Source: Globodera rostochiensis
Lineage: Eukaryota > Nematoda > Chromadorea > Rhabditida > Heteroderidae
DNA length: 64,000 nt
Direction: 5' to 3'
NCBI GenBank assembly: GCA_018350325.1
Contig: JAEVLN010000032.1
Span: 1 to 64,000 of the forward strand
Position numbers and translations under genes: made by a program. The notes under the pieces were generated by a model. It did no database searches, was not told the DNA's origin, and saw only the letters and a list, made by a program, of their open reading frames with translations. This document shows, one piece after another, positions 36,301-45,015 of the stretch. Every line of letters starts with the position of its first letter. The first letter of the stretch is position 1.

Positions 36301-37860
36301 GCGTCACTTGTCGCCGGCCGCTTTTGTGCGTTCACAACGCGTTGCACTGCAACAGGCTGCCGAATGTACACCGCACGTAAGAAGAATTTTTTGCTCTTTT
36401 TTTTTTGTTGTAAAATTTTATCAAAATGAATTTATAGTATTTGTTTTTTGCAGCGTACGCTTTACAACGAAAGTTGGAAGGAATGTGGACAGCAGCAGCA
36501 ACAGCTTCCGCGTCTTCTGCAGGACATTGGCGCCAGTTCCAGCAATGTGTTGCGTGCTGATCCGCCGACAGAAATCAATCAAACGCCTCCCTTTTTTGTT
36601 GACGAAGCAGCATCCGATCCGTGGAAAACGTAAATAAAAATATTTTGCGCATCTGGGAACAAAAAAACGATGACGGGCGTGTCTTTTGGTTCATGAATCA
36701 ATTTTTTTAAATAAATTTTACTACCCACAACATTTTCTGTATGTATTTTGTGTCACTTTGTTCAGTATGTCGCTGGTGGTGTGGCGTGGGCTGTTCGTGT
36801 GGAACAGACAGACCTTCTTCAACTGCACCTGCACGGCGGTCAGCGGTGGGCGCGCGGTGTTCAAGGCGGGCCGCGAGATGGTTGGCGACAGCGGCGGCGA
36901 CGGTGGTGATGCTGGACGAATTCATCTTATTGGACGGTTGGAGTCGCGCAGCGTGTGGAAGTACGTGTTGCAGTTGAGGGACAGTTGGAACAAACAGGTG
37001 TGCCTGATGGTCATCAACAGACCGGAAGGTTGGTTTTTTGTTTTGATAAAATTGTTGATTTGGGGTTTTTTTTTGCAAAAAATTGACCGGAACCGAAAAA
37101 CCGCTAATTATAGGTAATTTAAGCGCAAATATTCAAATTTGTTTTCCATTGATGAAATTTTATTTGGTTTTCCATCAGCAGATGAACATGATTTTGTCAC
37201 CTAATGAACTGCTTTGAGTGCTACAATCAAAGCACTCAGATGGGCGTGCTGGAATTTTCCGACCACCCGACCATCAAGGACGGCTACGTGTTCACGCTAA
37301 GCGCAGGCGAGGCATTGCCAGGTGAGCAGAAATTTTTGATTATTCTGTCCAACATACATTTATAAAATTTTGGCTTTATTTAAGTCTGTTGTTGTATTGT
37401 TATGTTTTTCCAGCTGTACTGTTGCCGTTGGACGGCGTGGGTTTGCCGAAATGGTCAAAGCACAATGGGTCCATTGTCCTCATGCTCATCCGCCGAATGG
37501 ACCACGAGGACAAGCAGTGGAAGCGGCGGATGGACACCAACATGCCCATGTCGGCATGTGGCACCGCAATGCTGCCCCCGTCGCGCCATCACCGCACGGC
37601 ATCCAGGGGTGGGTTGTGAAATAAAAAAGTTACAAAAAAATTTTTTGTACTGTTTAAACGGCTCAATTTTCAAATTAAAAAAAACAGAGTTAGTTTACTA
37701 ATTCAAATGATTGAATTTTGAGTTGTTTTTTTTAGATTTTGACCCGCTTCTGTCGTCTGCAGTTGGAGGTGCCACCACACCGTTGGACACTGGTCCAAAA
37801 CGACCGAGACCGAGGGCGGGAAAAAAAGAATTACAACAACTTAAAAAATATCCGACTTAA
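33398..37860 (+). pseudogene. Coiled-coil / TFIIS_M / SPOC protein (DIDO1/PHF3-like), right copy
   Basis: Sixteen exons keep phase throughout but for one base: 33398-33658, 33707-33766, 33823-33918, 33967-34254, 34331-34569, 34709-34862, 35074-35197, 35318-35436, 35617-35730, 36144-36197, 36242-36376, 36454-36629, 36766-37028, 37179-37321, 37414-37608, 37736-37860. The N-terminal third is a long coiled coil (heptads in exons 1-5). Exons 5-7 match the TFIIS central domain (VRKTIETSLQKR; VKYCKWFKIFATMVNDEKN; LITLNKEQMQ). Exons 8-12 are Q/S-rich and probably disordered. Exons 13-15 match a SPOC domain of the DIDO1/PHF3 type (SLVVWRGLFVWN; IHLIGRLESRSVWKYV; TIKDGYVFTLS; LLPLDGVGLP). The last exon ends with a nuclear-localisation-like stretch (GPKRPRPRAGKK). 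Exon 14 is one base short (ACCTAATG), breaking the frame inside SPOC. Family knowledge: such proteins act in the nucleus on transcribing RNA polymerase II. No PHD finger is seen; the true 5' end may be missing. Confidence 0.75.
35770..36051 (-). mobile_element. hAT-like MITE, right-arm copy
   Basis: Counterpart of the element at 28560-28846, with the same ends (CAAGGGCGCACCC / GGGTACGCCCTTG) and the same target duplication read in reverse (GCATGTTT at 35762-35769 and 36052-36059). It is 282 bp long; length differences lie in the homopolymer G runs. It lies between the exons ending 35730 and starting 36144. Confidence 0.8.
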
Positions 37861-38608
37861 TTTTTTTGATTTGCACTTTCCAATATTTGATTTTATGACG
37901 GGCGAAAATTTTAAATTTTGCCGGAACTGAATTTTGCTTTCCAAGTTTCACTTTCTTTGATATGCAAAATCTTATTTTTGGCATTAACGCGTCGCGCTCA
38001 AATTCAGATCTAGCTGTTATTTTCAATTATAAATTTGGTGGCCAAAGAGAGCATTTAGGCATTCTTCGACCAACGGTTGCCCAAAATGTCGGACGAAGTT
38101 CGCACGGCATCCAGGGGTGGGTTGTGAAATAAAAAAGTTACAAAAAAAATTTTTGTACTGTTTAAACGGCTCAATTTTCAAATTAAAAAAAACAGAGTTA
38201 GTTTACTAATTCAAATGATTGAATTTTGAGTTGTTTTTTTTAGATTTTGACCCGCCTCTGTCGTCTGCAGTTGGAGGTGCCACCACACCGTTGGACACTG
38301 GTCCAAAACGACCGAGACCGAGGGCGGGAAAAAAAGAATTACAACAACTTAAAAAATATCCGACTTAATTTTTTTGATTTGCACTTTCCAATATTTGATT
38401 TTATGACGGGCGAAAATTTTAAATTTTGCCGGAACTGAATTTTGCTTTCCAAGTTTCACTTTCATTGATATGCAAAATCTTATTTTTGGCATTAACGCGT
38501 CGCGCTCAAATTCAGATCTAGCTGTTATTTTCAATTATAAATATGGTGGCCAAAGAGAGCATTTAGGCATTCTTCGACCAATGGTTGCCCAAAATGTCGG
38601 ACGAAGTT
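37593..38608 (+). repeat. 508-bp tandem duplication in right arm
   Basis: Units 37593-38100 and 38101-38608 are nearly identical; the left arm has only one. Each unit carries the terminal SPOC-gene exon (37736-37860 and 38244-38368) and the start of ABCF3 exon 1. In the first unit the ABCF3 start codon is TTG and the exon is cut at GACGAAGTT; in the second the ATG at 38543 remains and the exon runs on. Both units share a TAG at ABCF3 codon 8, which is absent from the left arm. Confidence 0.9.
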
Positions 38609-39058
38609 AAGCACTATTTGGCAGGTTGGTATTCTTGGCAATCGTATTATTATATTTATCGCTGAAATAAATAAATCAGATCTCCATGGTCCTGACGGAA
38701 AAAAATCGCACAATTTCAAATGCAGCTTTTCTGGGGTAAAAATATAACACGAATCCGAGCTCGGATTTTGCGAATGTCGAACCCCGAACTCGAACAATTT
38801 TTCGAAATTTCAGACACGTGAAAAATTAACCCTTAAAAAATGTACGAAACCGTTTGTAATCATGAGAAAACAAAGCAATTCGATCGTTACATGGTCGAAG
38901 CTCGGATTCGTGTTCTACGTTTATTTTTACCCCAGAAAACATGCATTTAAAATTATAAACATCAAAATTTTTAAAAAAAATTTTCGTCGGGAAACCCAAT
39001 TCTCTACACCGAATGGAGATTAGGACTGAAATCAATTGATTCGTTCTAGTAATTGAAT

Positions 39059-39303
39059 GGTACTTTTCCTTTATGTGTCAACAAAAAAAAGTTTTTTTGT
39101 TTTGAAAATTCATCGACATTCGACGATTTTAATGGAAAAATGCGAACAAATTTTTTTCTGGAAATTGTTCGAATTCGGGTTTAGGGTTCGAATTCTGTCG
39201 AAATAGGAGTCATATTCGGCGACCCTAAAAAACCTCTAGAAGTATGTTTTTAACATTTATAACAAAAAAATTTTTTGCTGTTGACACGTAAAGGAAAAGT
39301 ACC
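39059..39303. repeat. Inverted repeat in ABCF3 intron 1
   Basis: GGTACTTTTCCTTTATGTGT at 39059 is repeated in inverted form at 39279-39303 with one or two differences, around a 195-bp loop. It looks like a foldback or MITE relic. It lies just outside the right arm. Confidence 0.6.
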
Positions 39304-39500
39304 AATTGGAGTCTATTGCATTAGGACATAGAAAACCTCAATTTTTTCAGATTTGCTCAAGGAGAACGTGGACGAAATGGGCACGGAGCAGGACCTGACC
39401 GACATGGTCGGTGTCACATTCAGGCAAGCAGTCATTTTTGAATAATGCTTGTTTTTATGCTTCTTTATGTTCAATATATATATTTATCTTGGTGTCCGTA

Positions 39501-39794
39501 CGTTTTGCCACCCCAGCAAAAATGTTATTTTTTGCCACCTCAGCACAAATGCTACTTTTTGCCTCCTCAACAAAAAATGTTACATTAACATCAAAAACTT
39601 AAATTTCGATCAATTTCGAACTCCGGACCCGAATTCAAAGGTTTTTCGATTCCAAAATTTTTTTGGAACCTTTTGACCTCAAAAACATTCAAACACATGC
39701 TCAAAATCATTCAAAAAACTTAACATTGCCAAAACGTAACGGAGGCAAAATGTAACATTTATGTTGGGGTGGCCAAATGTGAGGTGGCAAAACG
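39501..39794. mobile_element. MITE with TA target duplication in ABCF3 intron 2
   Basis: Ends CGTTTTGCCACC and GGTGGCAAAACG are inverted repeats flanked by TA on both sides (39499-39500, 39795-39796), as for Tc1/mariner-type insertion. Internally, units of the form TTTTGCCACCYCAGCA-AAATG occur about three times on the left and in inverted form on the right. No ORF. Confidence 0.7.
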
Positions 39795-40764
39795 TAGTTT
39801 AGTGTAACCATTTATCTTTATTCACAATGCTTTTAGGCTTCGCTCGTGGACGGCATGGCGGACGCCGAGTTGGCCGACATTTGCCGCACGCTCTTCGACC
39901 TGTTGCACGACGGGCGACTGCCGTCGTCAGACAGCAACGGCATGTTGTCTGCCGTAAATGGTCGCGTGTTGGAGGCACGCAAGTTGCATCAAACGGTGGA
40001 CATGAGCGTGCAGAGCGACACGTTCAGGGAGATGGACAAACTGTAAAAGGTCACGCCCAATGACGTGCCCCAGCAGGTTATTTGGTGTTGTGCCTTTGGG
40101 CTATTGGGGAGATACCCAAGTGAAAAATATTTAGTTTTTCGAAGGGTTGGACTTGTTCACGCGCAGATTTAAAATTTTGTACAAAAAATAAGTAAAAATT
40201 CAGTCGGCAGTGGACCAGAAGAAATTGGCCAAAGCGGAGGGTAAATCGAAGGAGAAAGCGCAGAAGCGGGCGGAAGGAGGCGCCGGGCAGCAAACAAAGA
40301 AGGTGCGGCCGCAAGTGCAGGCCACTGCCAGCCAAGCGCTGAACCGGAGGGACGCCAAAGCGGAGGTCTGAGAATCTGCAAAATATTTTTAAATTTTTCA
40401 AAAATTTGCTTTACTCAGGCAATCAAATTTTGAGTTTTACTATACCTGGGCTCTTTTGAGGTGCATTTTTCCTAGGATTTTGGTTTTTCAAATAGGTCAC
40501 ACCCCAACAATTTCAGGTGGGAACCATGGTCATCAAGCTGGAGAATCTGGACATTTCGTTCGGCAACAAGCAGCTGATCAACGCAGCTGACCTGTTGTTG
40601 GTCTACGGACGTCGATACAGGCTGGTCGGGCGGAACGGCATTGGCAAAACGACGCTGTTGAAGATGATCTCATGGCACTATTTTCTTTAAAAAATTTTTT
40701 TTTTGCTATTGCATAAATGTTTGTCTTCTTCAGCAAGCAGTTGATTATCCCTTCCAAGTCCTGA

Positions 40765-41639
40765 TGCCTCGACTATTTTTTTTAAAATTCCGTGCGCTGT
40801 CGCTATCCGACATTAACATCCTCCATTATACTTTAGTTATTTAATTAAAATTGAACCGAACATTTTAAACTTTAATTGCAATACATGTCATGACTTTATC
40901 ACCACGCTTTTGGGCGAAAAAATTTTATTTTAGCTATATTTTTGTCATATGCCTGTATACGATCATTTCCATCATGGAACGCAGTGTATGTAGTTTGATA
41001 AACGGCAATATTTATGTATCATAATGGTTTAATTTTATTTGATCATTACGGAACAAAGTTTTATTTGGCCATCTTTTTTTATTTACATATTTTATCTTTA
41101 TTCATCAAACTTTGTGGGCAATATTATAGCAGTATACGTAAACCGTTGTAATTAAATGCAATACACAAACTTTGATAATTCAATATTTGCATTTTGTTTT
41201 TGATAAAACTGTTTGTATCTATTTTTTATATATTTCATAAACAATATTTTTCTGTAACATGGTTTGTTGGATGTAAAATAATTAGTTATTAAGTTTTAAT
41301 GACGCATTACATTCTTCTATTACTGGTTCACTGCGACTTATCTTTTATTAAATCTAATTTTTTCAATAAATTAAAAACTTTCCAAAAGCAAACAAATAAA
41401 ATATCGCATTATGAATTAGTTGTTGGAAACTTTTTAATTATAAGAACACAAAATCTTGTTAGACAATAGGGACAAAAAACGTGATCTTAAATTTATTTAT
41501 AAGCAATTAATTGTAAATGATTAAAAGAAGGTACTTGTTAAGAAATGAAACAAAATCTAAATAAACGTAAAAAAAAGATATTTGACTCGCATTTGTAAAA
41601 ATACATGCTAACGGTTTTTTACCACTGAAGTAGTTACAG
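40765..41639. other. AT-rich DNA, no recognised feature
   Basis: Unrelated AT-rich sequence begins directly after the ABCF3 break. No remaining ABCF3 exon, RNA gene or repeat was seen. Confidence 0.6.
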
Positions 41640-42045
41640 CCTGAAAATCCGCCGGATTACGGTAGCCAGCCCATACCTATGGGGCTGTTGGCTGCCAATT
41701 GAGCGCCAGCCAGCCAGGTGAGCGCGGTCCACCTGAGGCCCAGCCAAGTCAGTCCCTAAGCCAAAACCTATTGGCAGGGGCCTGCGCGACTTTATTTAAT
41801 ATTTATATTTTATTTATTAATATTTTTATTTATTTTTTTGCACTGCGCGACTCACTCGCGCACCCTGCGCGACTTTTTTTAATTATTTAAATTTAAATTT
41901 TGAATTTTTTCTCTGCGCGAGATTTCAAATATTCTTAAAATTATTTTTTAATCAAATAAAATCATTTTCATCCCGAGGGATTTGAACTTTCGCAGATTGG
42001 TCGTCGAACCTCGCACACAAACCACTTGGCCACAGCTTCATTGCG
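41640..42045 (-). mobile_element. Candidate tRNA-headed SINE
   Basis: On the minus strand, 42040-41969 has a pol III A box (GTGGCCAAGTGG) and B box (AGTTCAAATCCC) with the spacing of a tRNA of long D arm (Ser/Leu-like), but the T stem has mismatches. It is followed by an AT-rich linker with three copies of GTCGCGCAG and a GC-rich tail (GGTATGGGCTGGCTACC...) ending near 41640. Head-plus-body layout fits a SINE, though no second copy is in the window and the 3' end is not certain. Confidence 0.45.
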
Positions 42046-42473
42046 AGAAAGGGAATATAATGCGGCTATAAGCCAAAAATTTCCCAAAAATTCTTTTAAC
42101 GCATTTTTTCCATTTATTTCTTTTTAATAAATATTTTAAAAATAAGAATCATAATTTAAAAAGCCCCAGATTTAAAAAATAATAATTATAAACGTAAAAA
42201 TAAATTCTAAATTTTGCCCAAAAATAAAAATAAAAAACTTTGGCAAGTTTTAGCGACAAGATTAATTGCATTGACCAAATATTTGGATTTGTACAGTAAA
42301 CACATAAAAAATTGCGCGCCAATTTTATTTTGTATCTTTTGAAGTGGATTTCTCGATTTGATTGATGAGTTTCTATTTTTAGCTTTTAAATTCAAATAAA
42401 AAGGGGCTGCTTGAGACTTTGTACAAACTTGTCATTTTACTTTACGATTGGGCTTTAGCCAGCTTTTAAAATA

Positions 42474-42983
42474 ATGGCAGCTTTGCAAGACGACGACCTG
42501 CCACCACTTTTGGATGGGCCCTTTAGCCCTGCGCGGAATAAAGGACCAGCAGAAACAAACTACAGCGACGGCGTCAAACCTTTTCGCCTTGCCGACTGCT
42601 TGCAGATTCTCGAAAGGGTTGCGAGGGATTATGACTGCATATACCCGCTGCCGAAACTCGGGTCTGGCAAGTTTTTTGGGCGTTTATGTTTGAATTTTAG
42701 CACTAAACGGGACCATCACGTGGGCTGCTGTTTGCTGATCCGTTCTTTGAGCTCTGCGAATCGGCTGTACGTATTCGAGTGGCAGGAGTGTATTGAGGTT
42801 GTAATAAAAAACTTTAATAAAATTAAATTTAAACTTTAGCTGAAAGGTCAGGAGGATGGATCGAGCAAGCGGGTCCTGCACGAATTTTACGAAAAATACG
42901 ACTCCCTTGAGGGCTTCAACCGATTTCTGCGGGAGTGTCTGTTTAACTTTTTCTATCTGTTGTATTCCGCAGTGGAAGATTAA
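42474..42983 (+). CDS. Unknown two-exon gene beside the Polinton protease
   Basis: ATG at 42474; exon 1 to 42797, GT-AG intron of 42 bp, exon 2 42840-42983 ending TAA. The 155-residue product starts with an acidic Pro-rich segment (DDDLPPLLDGPFSP), then a folded-looking basic/hydrophobic middle with a possible beta segment (DHHVGCCLLIRSL), then a helical end (FYEKYDSLEGFNRFLREC). It is convergent with the protease, with stops only 15 bp apart. I do not recognise the family; position suggests an accessory gene of the element. No defects seen. Confidence 0.6.
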
Positions 42984-42998
42984 TTTTTTCAAAAATAT

Positions 42999-43688
42999 TT
43001 ATTGTAATTTGTTTGTTACAAAAGAATAAACAAATTCATCGGGCCTATTTGAACGATTAAACATTTGCATAACAACTTCAAAATCAAAGCCAAGTGACAT
43101 AAAATAAATAAAACTGATTACATAATGACCACAAACATTAGAAAAAATTGATTGAAATATTCTTTTATTAAAATAAATTTTCTTATAATTATCTGCCAAA
43201 TATTTTTTAATCAAAGAGTTGGGCATTCCGCCATAAGAATCAAAAAAATAAGCCTCAGTTGGCGACTTGGCCCAAATCGCGCACCAGTGAGAGCCGGGTC
43301 TGCCAGCTCTGTCCTTAATATAAAATTATAAAAAAACAATTTTGCAAAATATTACCAAATTAACAATCAAGCTGCAGGGGAATCTTGTACACTCTGGCAG
43401 GCAATCCGAAGGGAAGGTGCCCATAAAAAATCGCCTTGTCGCCACAGTCTCAAACAGAATCTTGTCGATGAGCGGTTGTCCATTTTGGCGCCGAATTCTC
43501 CTCTCTCGCAGGAACAAATAAAATCCAACAGCTGCAGCCTCTGCAGTCCCAAACAAATAGAGAATGCACAGTGCAAAGTGTATTGGCGACTTCTCGATCA
43601 CCTCCGGAAAACAAAGAACAACCCCCTCGCGCGGGGAAGAGGCCATTTGAATAATATTTTCCAAGGAGTAATTGTTGTTGTTGTTCAT
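42999..43688 (-). CDS. Polinton adenain-type cysteine protease
   Basis: Exon 1 43688-43356, GT-AG intron of 42 bp, exon 2 43313-42999, giving about 214 residues, the normal size for Polinton proteases. The family (Ulp1/adenain clan) matures capsid proteins. Visible catalytic residues in the expected order: His in GSHW, Asp in YFFDSYGG, Cys in SNVCGHY. The N-terminal domain carries the conserved FMGTFPSDCLP step. The start ATG overlaps the stop of the capsid gene (ATGA at 43685-43688), as in compact viral gene arrays. No frameshift or stop is present, so this is the best-preserved gene of the element; the intron implies expression adapted to the host nucleus. Confidence 0.85.
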
Positions 43689-44059
43689 AAGGACAGGTCA
43701 CTTGTAATTGATCTATTACGATCAATTAGAATAAGCCCGTCCGCCTCTCCGTAGGCTATTAAAGTGACGCCCTCGGGGGGAACAGGTTCGGAAAATCGAA
43801 TGTTCACCGCAGCACACCCCTCCTTGATCAGCTCAAAGCCAGGCGAGTCTTCTTGCGAGTTGGTCATTTGGAAGACATAAAGGCAAAAAGCCGTCTTGAA
43901 CATGCTGTAGCTGAGGCCATTGCTTTCGGTTGTACAAGCAAGGCCGCGGTGTTCCTGCGCGTCATGATAGGCCCTTGCATAATTGTTATTTTTGTAGTCC
44001 AAATTGTAGGGGTATTGGGGGTATGTTCTGCCAGAGGCCGTCAGTTCAATGTCCCTAAC
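43685..44059 (-). pseudogene. Polinton major capsid protein, C-terminal part
   Basis: An open frame of 124 codons follows a TTTTTAG acceptor and ends with TGA overlapping the protease start. It contains landmarks of the C-terminal part of the double jelly-roll major capsid protein of Polintons and related adintoviruses: a YPYNLDYKNNNYARAYHD stretch and the end strand LIAYGEADGLILIDRNRSI. A full protein is several times longer; its N-terminal region would have to lie in the 40 bp left before the neighbouring gene, so most of it has been deleted. Confidence 0.75.
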
Positions 44060-44101
44060 CTAAAAAGGGAGCAAACGCTTCAGCAAGTTTTTAATTGTTT
44101 C

Positions 44102-44523
44102 TTACGTTATGGTGATTAAAGAAAAAGGGGTTCTTTTGTTTATGGCCAATATAGTTCTGGTTGGCGACGAGCCCGATGATGACCCTTCTTGGCACTTCCT
44201 CCGTGAACAAATTCGCAGAAAGTCGCCGCCTTTGGAGACTTGGTTGAGGACTCGCGCACCAGTTTCGAGGCCCTCCTTGCCAAGATCAGCAGCAATATTT
44301 GCAGCATAAGGTTTAGCTGCAGAGATCATGGGGCGCAGGTAGCGCCACAAATTTCGCAGAACAGCTCCAACTCCTGCCCCTTTTTGGCGAGGGACCCCCA
44401 AAAAGTACCCGTATCCCCGTTGAAAAGTCGGCAATCCCTCAAAGTAGGCTATAGCCCGCTGCCTGTTTGCTGATAAAACTTGTCCAGCCGCAAGTTGGAG
44501 CCGTCGAATATTACACGAACCAT
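44102..44523 (-). pseudogene. Polinton pX-like minor virion protein, frameshifted
   Basis: ATG at 44523 starts a short frame (MVRVIFDGSNLRLDKF) that ends near 44455. Continuing in another frame comes the family hallmark: an aromatic/Gly-rich segment (TFQRGYGYFLGVPRQKGAG), then a helical segment with Arg, Pro and Ala (LRNLWRYLRPMISAAK) and a GLETGARVLNQV motif, ending at 44102. A one-base change near 44450-44460 separates the two parts. Similar small Gly/Arg-rich proteins lie next to capsid genes in Polintons and adintoviruses and are likened to adenoviral core or cement proteins. Confidence 0.6.
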
Positions 44524-44621
44524 TTTTCAAAAGGTCAGAACCTTTTTAAACTGAAGCGTCAAAACTACTTGCCCAAAATCAAACGGAACTTCCCTATAAA
44601 AAATAAATAAAGAAAAGGGCC

Positions 44622-44859
44622 TTAGAGGGGCGCGTACACATACCGGCCGGTCAGGGTTCGAATCTCAACATCCAAGACATCCACTTCGCGCGCGATTATT
44701 TTGTGAAATAAGGGCGACTGGAAATCTTTCTCAACCACGCTCCCTGATTTGCCTTCAACTGCAATCACTTGGAGAAGATTGGCGAAAGTATTGCCGAAAA
44801 TCATGCTTTCAATGATCCCACTGTTGAGGTAGATACACAAGTGGCTTACGCCGCCACCG
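44622..44859 (-). pseudogene. Polinton penton-like minor capsid protein, C-terminal part
   Basis: A frame of 78 codons starts after a TTAG acceptor and ends with TAA at 44622. It has the pattern of the single jelly-roll minor capsid (penton-like) C-terminus of Polintons: a beta strand (HLCIYLNSGIIES), a repeated L-x-V-I-x-V-E-G-K strand, and the terminal D-V-E-I-R-T-L-T-G-R segment. The N-terminal two thirds are missing; the DNA upstream of 44860 is unrelated repeat sequence. Confidence 0.65.
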
Positions 44860-44884
44860 CTAAGATCTTTTTTTTATCAGAGAT

Positions 44885-45015
44885 GAGAGTACAGTGGTGC
44901 AAAACAGGGATGGGAGCCGACACCCTCAAAAAATTTCGGTACTCGGAATTCCGGGCCTTAAAAAATTTTCGGAACTCGGAAGTTTTAAAAAATTTTTTTA
45001 ATATCTTGCCTTGAC
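44885..45015. repeat. Transposon-end-like sequence abutting Polinton
   Basis: Starts with CAGTGGTGCAAAACAGGGAT, resembling a hAT terminal repeat, and contains two copies of a TTTCGG(A/T)ACTCGGAA-type unit separated by AAAAAATTT. It interrupts the penton gene. No partner end was identified. Confidence 0.4.

Larger units (their letters stand above)
33745..38954 (+). repeat. Right arm of large inverted duplication
   Basis: Reverse-complement partner of 26353-30866. It is 696 bp longer, mainly because it keeps 185 bp of SPOC exon lost on the left and contains a 508-bp tandem duplication. The outer boundary falls in intron 1 of ABCF3. Confidence 0.95.
38543..40764 (+). pseudogene. ABCF3 (GCN20-type) ATPase, truncated and interrupted
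   Basis: Exons 38543-38624, 39351-39412, 39837-40076, 40204-40365, 40517-40671 and 40734-40764. Family members are soluble twin-ATPase proteins linked to ribosomes and general translation control. Exons 1-3 give the N-terminal helical domain (LTDMVG; ELADICRTLFDLLHDG), exon 4 the basic linker (QKKLAKAEGKSKEKAQKRAE), and exon 5 the start of the first ATPase domain ([17 protein letters not shown]) with Walker [10 protein letters not shown]. The match ends at SKQLIIPSKS, and TGA follows. Everything from there (Q-loop, signature, Walker B, second ATPase domain) is absent. Breaks: TAG at 38564-38566 (codon 8), TAA at 40044-40046 at the end of the MDKL stretch in exon 3, and a lost GT donor after exon 5. 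A non-functional fragment. Confidence 0.85.
42474..44859. mobile_element. Polinton/Maverick remnant: morphogenesis gene cluster
   Basis: A compact cluster on the minus strand: penton-like minor capsid fragment, pX-like virion protein, major capsid C-terminal part, adenain-type protease, with one unknown gene convergent on the plus strand. This gene set is diagnostic of Polintons (virus-like self-synthesising DNA transposons). No DNA polymerase, retroviral-type integrase or packaging ATPase, and no terminal inverted repeats, are in the window. A repeat-like sequence cuts the cluster off at about 44885. Confidence 0.8.

Noticed and set aside
36600..36635. Stop codon after SDPWKT as the real gene end
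   Set aside because: The TAA lies within a consensus GTAAAT donor, and phase 2 joins exactly to the SPOC exon at 36766.
40078..40401. Minus-strand ORF of 107 codons
   Set aside because: Antisense of the ABCF3 basic linker exon.
42474..44859. Complete, active Polinton
   Set aside because: Polymerase, integrase, packaging ATPase and terminal repeats are missing, and three of four morphogenesis genes are broken.
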